Assembly: GCA_009617715.1 (NCBI GenBank)
Contig: VTFK01000150.1
Coordinates: 496,001-560,000 of the forward strand
From: Plectrocnemia conspersa
Taxonomy: Eukaryota; Arthropoda; Insecta; Trichoptera; Polycentropodidae
Reading direction: 5' to 3'
DNA: 64,000 nucleotides
Part shown: positions 62,845 through 64,000 of the stretch, piece after piece
How the letters are laid out: the number at the start of each line of letters is the position of its first letter
Numbering within the stretch: position 1 is the first letter of the stretch
The notes under the pieces: model-generated
What the model saw: only the letters and a program-made list of their open reading frames with translations
The model's database searches: none
Told to the model about the DNA's origin: nothing
Made by a program: the position numbers and the translations under genes

Positions 62845-64000
62845 GCTTTAAAGATTTAATTTAATTAAAAATAAAATTACAATAGAGTAATAAAAGTGTG
62901 TTTTTAACGTTTTCCAAGCGTATGCTTGACAATATTGATTTATTTAACCACGGTCCGAAAATTTTACCGTCGTGTTTTTCACGGGCGATGGTCACGCTAA
63001 TTGATCGAATTTAGATGATTAATCAAAAAAATTCTAATTAGATGGATTATAATAAGACACGCGCATTACACATTGAAATTTTGCTTAAGTTTATTTTTAC
63101 AATAAATGCGAAATTATAGACTTTTTTATTTTCTCGCTAAAAAAATTTGTTCTTTTCCAAATACCTCTCCATGATACTGTGATTTTGTTAAATCTTAAAT
63201 TTAATAATGTTTTTTTGCTACATATTATTATAAGCGATAAGTAGATCATTAGATAAAAATGATATTTAAGCACAAGTTTTAAAAAATGGAACTAAGATAT
63301 TGTCTCGAAAAATTGAATGGTTGAGCACATTGTGAGTTACATCAATAGCCAATTAAATAGCAAAGCAAATGATTAGGTAATTATACAAAATATTCGCTAT
63401 TTTGCAAAGATGAAATAGTAGTATTTAGTACATATTTTTAGAGGCTTTTGCAGAAGATTGGTTACATAGAAAATTAATGCTTTGCACCAATCATATGTTT
63501 AATGTGGCTGAAGAATTAGCTTATATGAATAGTCTGTATGGAGCAACTACAGATGAAAATATTTTTAATGAAGTTAAAAAAACGTAGCATTAATAATTGA
63601 AATCTAATAAAATGGGTTAAAAATATACAGTGAATGAAAAGTTTTTAAAGTCTCATTATTGCTATTCATTTAATTATTAACCGGCAGATATTTGTGGGAA
63701 ACATTTCAATTTGTCATGTATTATTGAACTAGTTTTGTCAGCAGTGAACTATAAAATATTCGCTTTCGTGAACTTAACTGTCGTCAATTCCGTGATTTTT
63801 TTTATTAAAATGAAAGCCGAATATCCTGATTTGCTATAGCATACAGCAGCTCGATGTCATTGTCATGGTAAAGCTTAATAAAATTGTTTCTTAACAAAAA
63901 AGCCCACTCTCAATAAATAGCATTGAAAATTAGCCTTAGCTACAGATATTACGGTATTTCTTAAAAAAAAATCTCGTATATAAAAATTATACCGCGCTTA
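62845..64000. other. AT-rich non-coding stretch
   Basis: AT-rich to the window end, with no open frame, repeat end or element that I can support. Confidence 0.5.

Noticed and set aside
1..64000. CRISPR arrays, prokaryotic operons, or an integrated viral genome
   Set aside because: No regularly spaced repeats, no ribosome-binding-site-led operons and no viral gene signatures were seen; both firm genes are spliced metazoan genes.

Overview
The window looks like insect nuclear DNA: strongly AT-rich, spliced genes with GT-AG introns, long AT-rich introns and intergenic stretches, and remnants of mariner, hAT, piggyBac, pogo-type and LINE elements. I cannot fix the insect order from the sequence. 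Almost all long open frames here are chance. Two genes are well supported; both were rebuilt exon by exon, with splice phases that close.

Region 1-19236 holds no gene I can recognise. It is intron or intergenic DNA with transposon debris: a foldback-repeat copy (2880-3000), a decayed mariner tail (11395), a piggyBac end with the C-terminal zinc-binding tail (13755-14276), a complete-ended hAT derivative with 8-bp target duplication (16537-17628), and a 199-bp pogo-type MITE (18773-18971).

Region 19237-32033 (+) carries ten exons of the calcium-binding protein phosphatase 2A regulatory subunit B'' (PPP2R3A/PR72-PR130 family). The 5' end is missing or unrecognised. A splice-competent 28-nt microexon lies in its last, 6.9-kb intron, which also holds a 2.5-kb mariner carrying nested insertions. 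Intron 1 holds an unclassified element flanked by opposed arrays of a 9-bp motif.

Region 36671-43566 (-) carries a complete 13-exon glycoside hydrolase family 65 gene, orthologous to protein-glucosylgalactosylhydroxylysine glucosidase (PGGHG/ATHL1). It has an added N-terminal membrane anchor, seven N-glycosylation sequons and one GC-AG intron. The two genes converge tail to tail across 4.6 kb. One of its introns holds a probable poly(A)-tailed retrocopy fragment.

Region 43800-64000 is AT-rich and gene-poor. It has several isolated exon-like islands (49734, 52688, 54735, 62715) that may belong to genes extending beyond the window, a LINE reverse-transcriptase fragment, a near-perfect hairpin, and a 50-bp perfect palindrome. 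The two main genes have no evident shared pathway: one targets PP2A, the other trims collagen-type hydroxylysine glycans.
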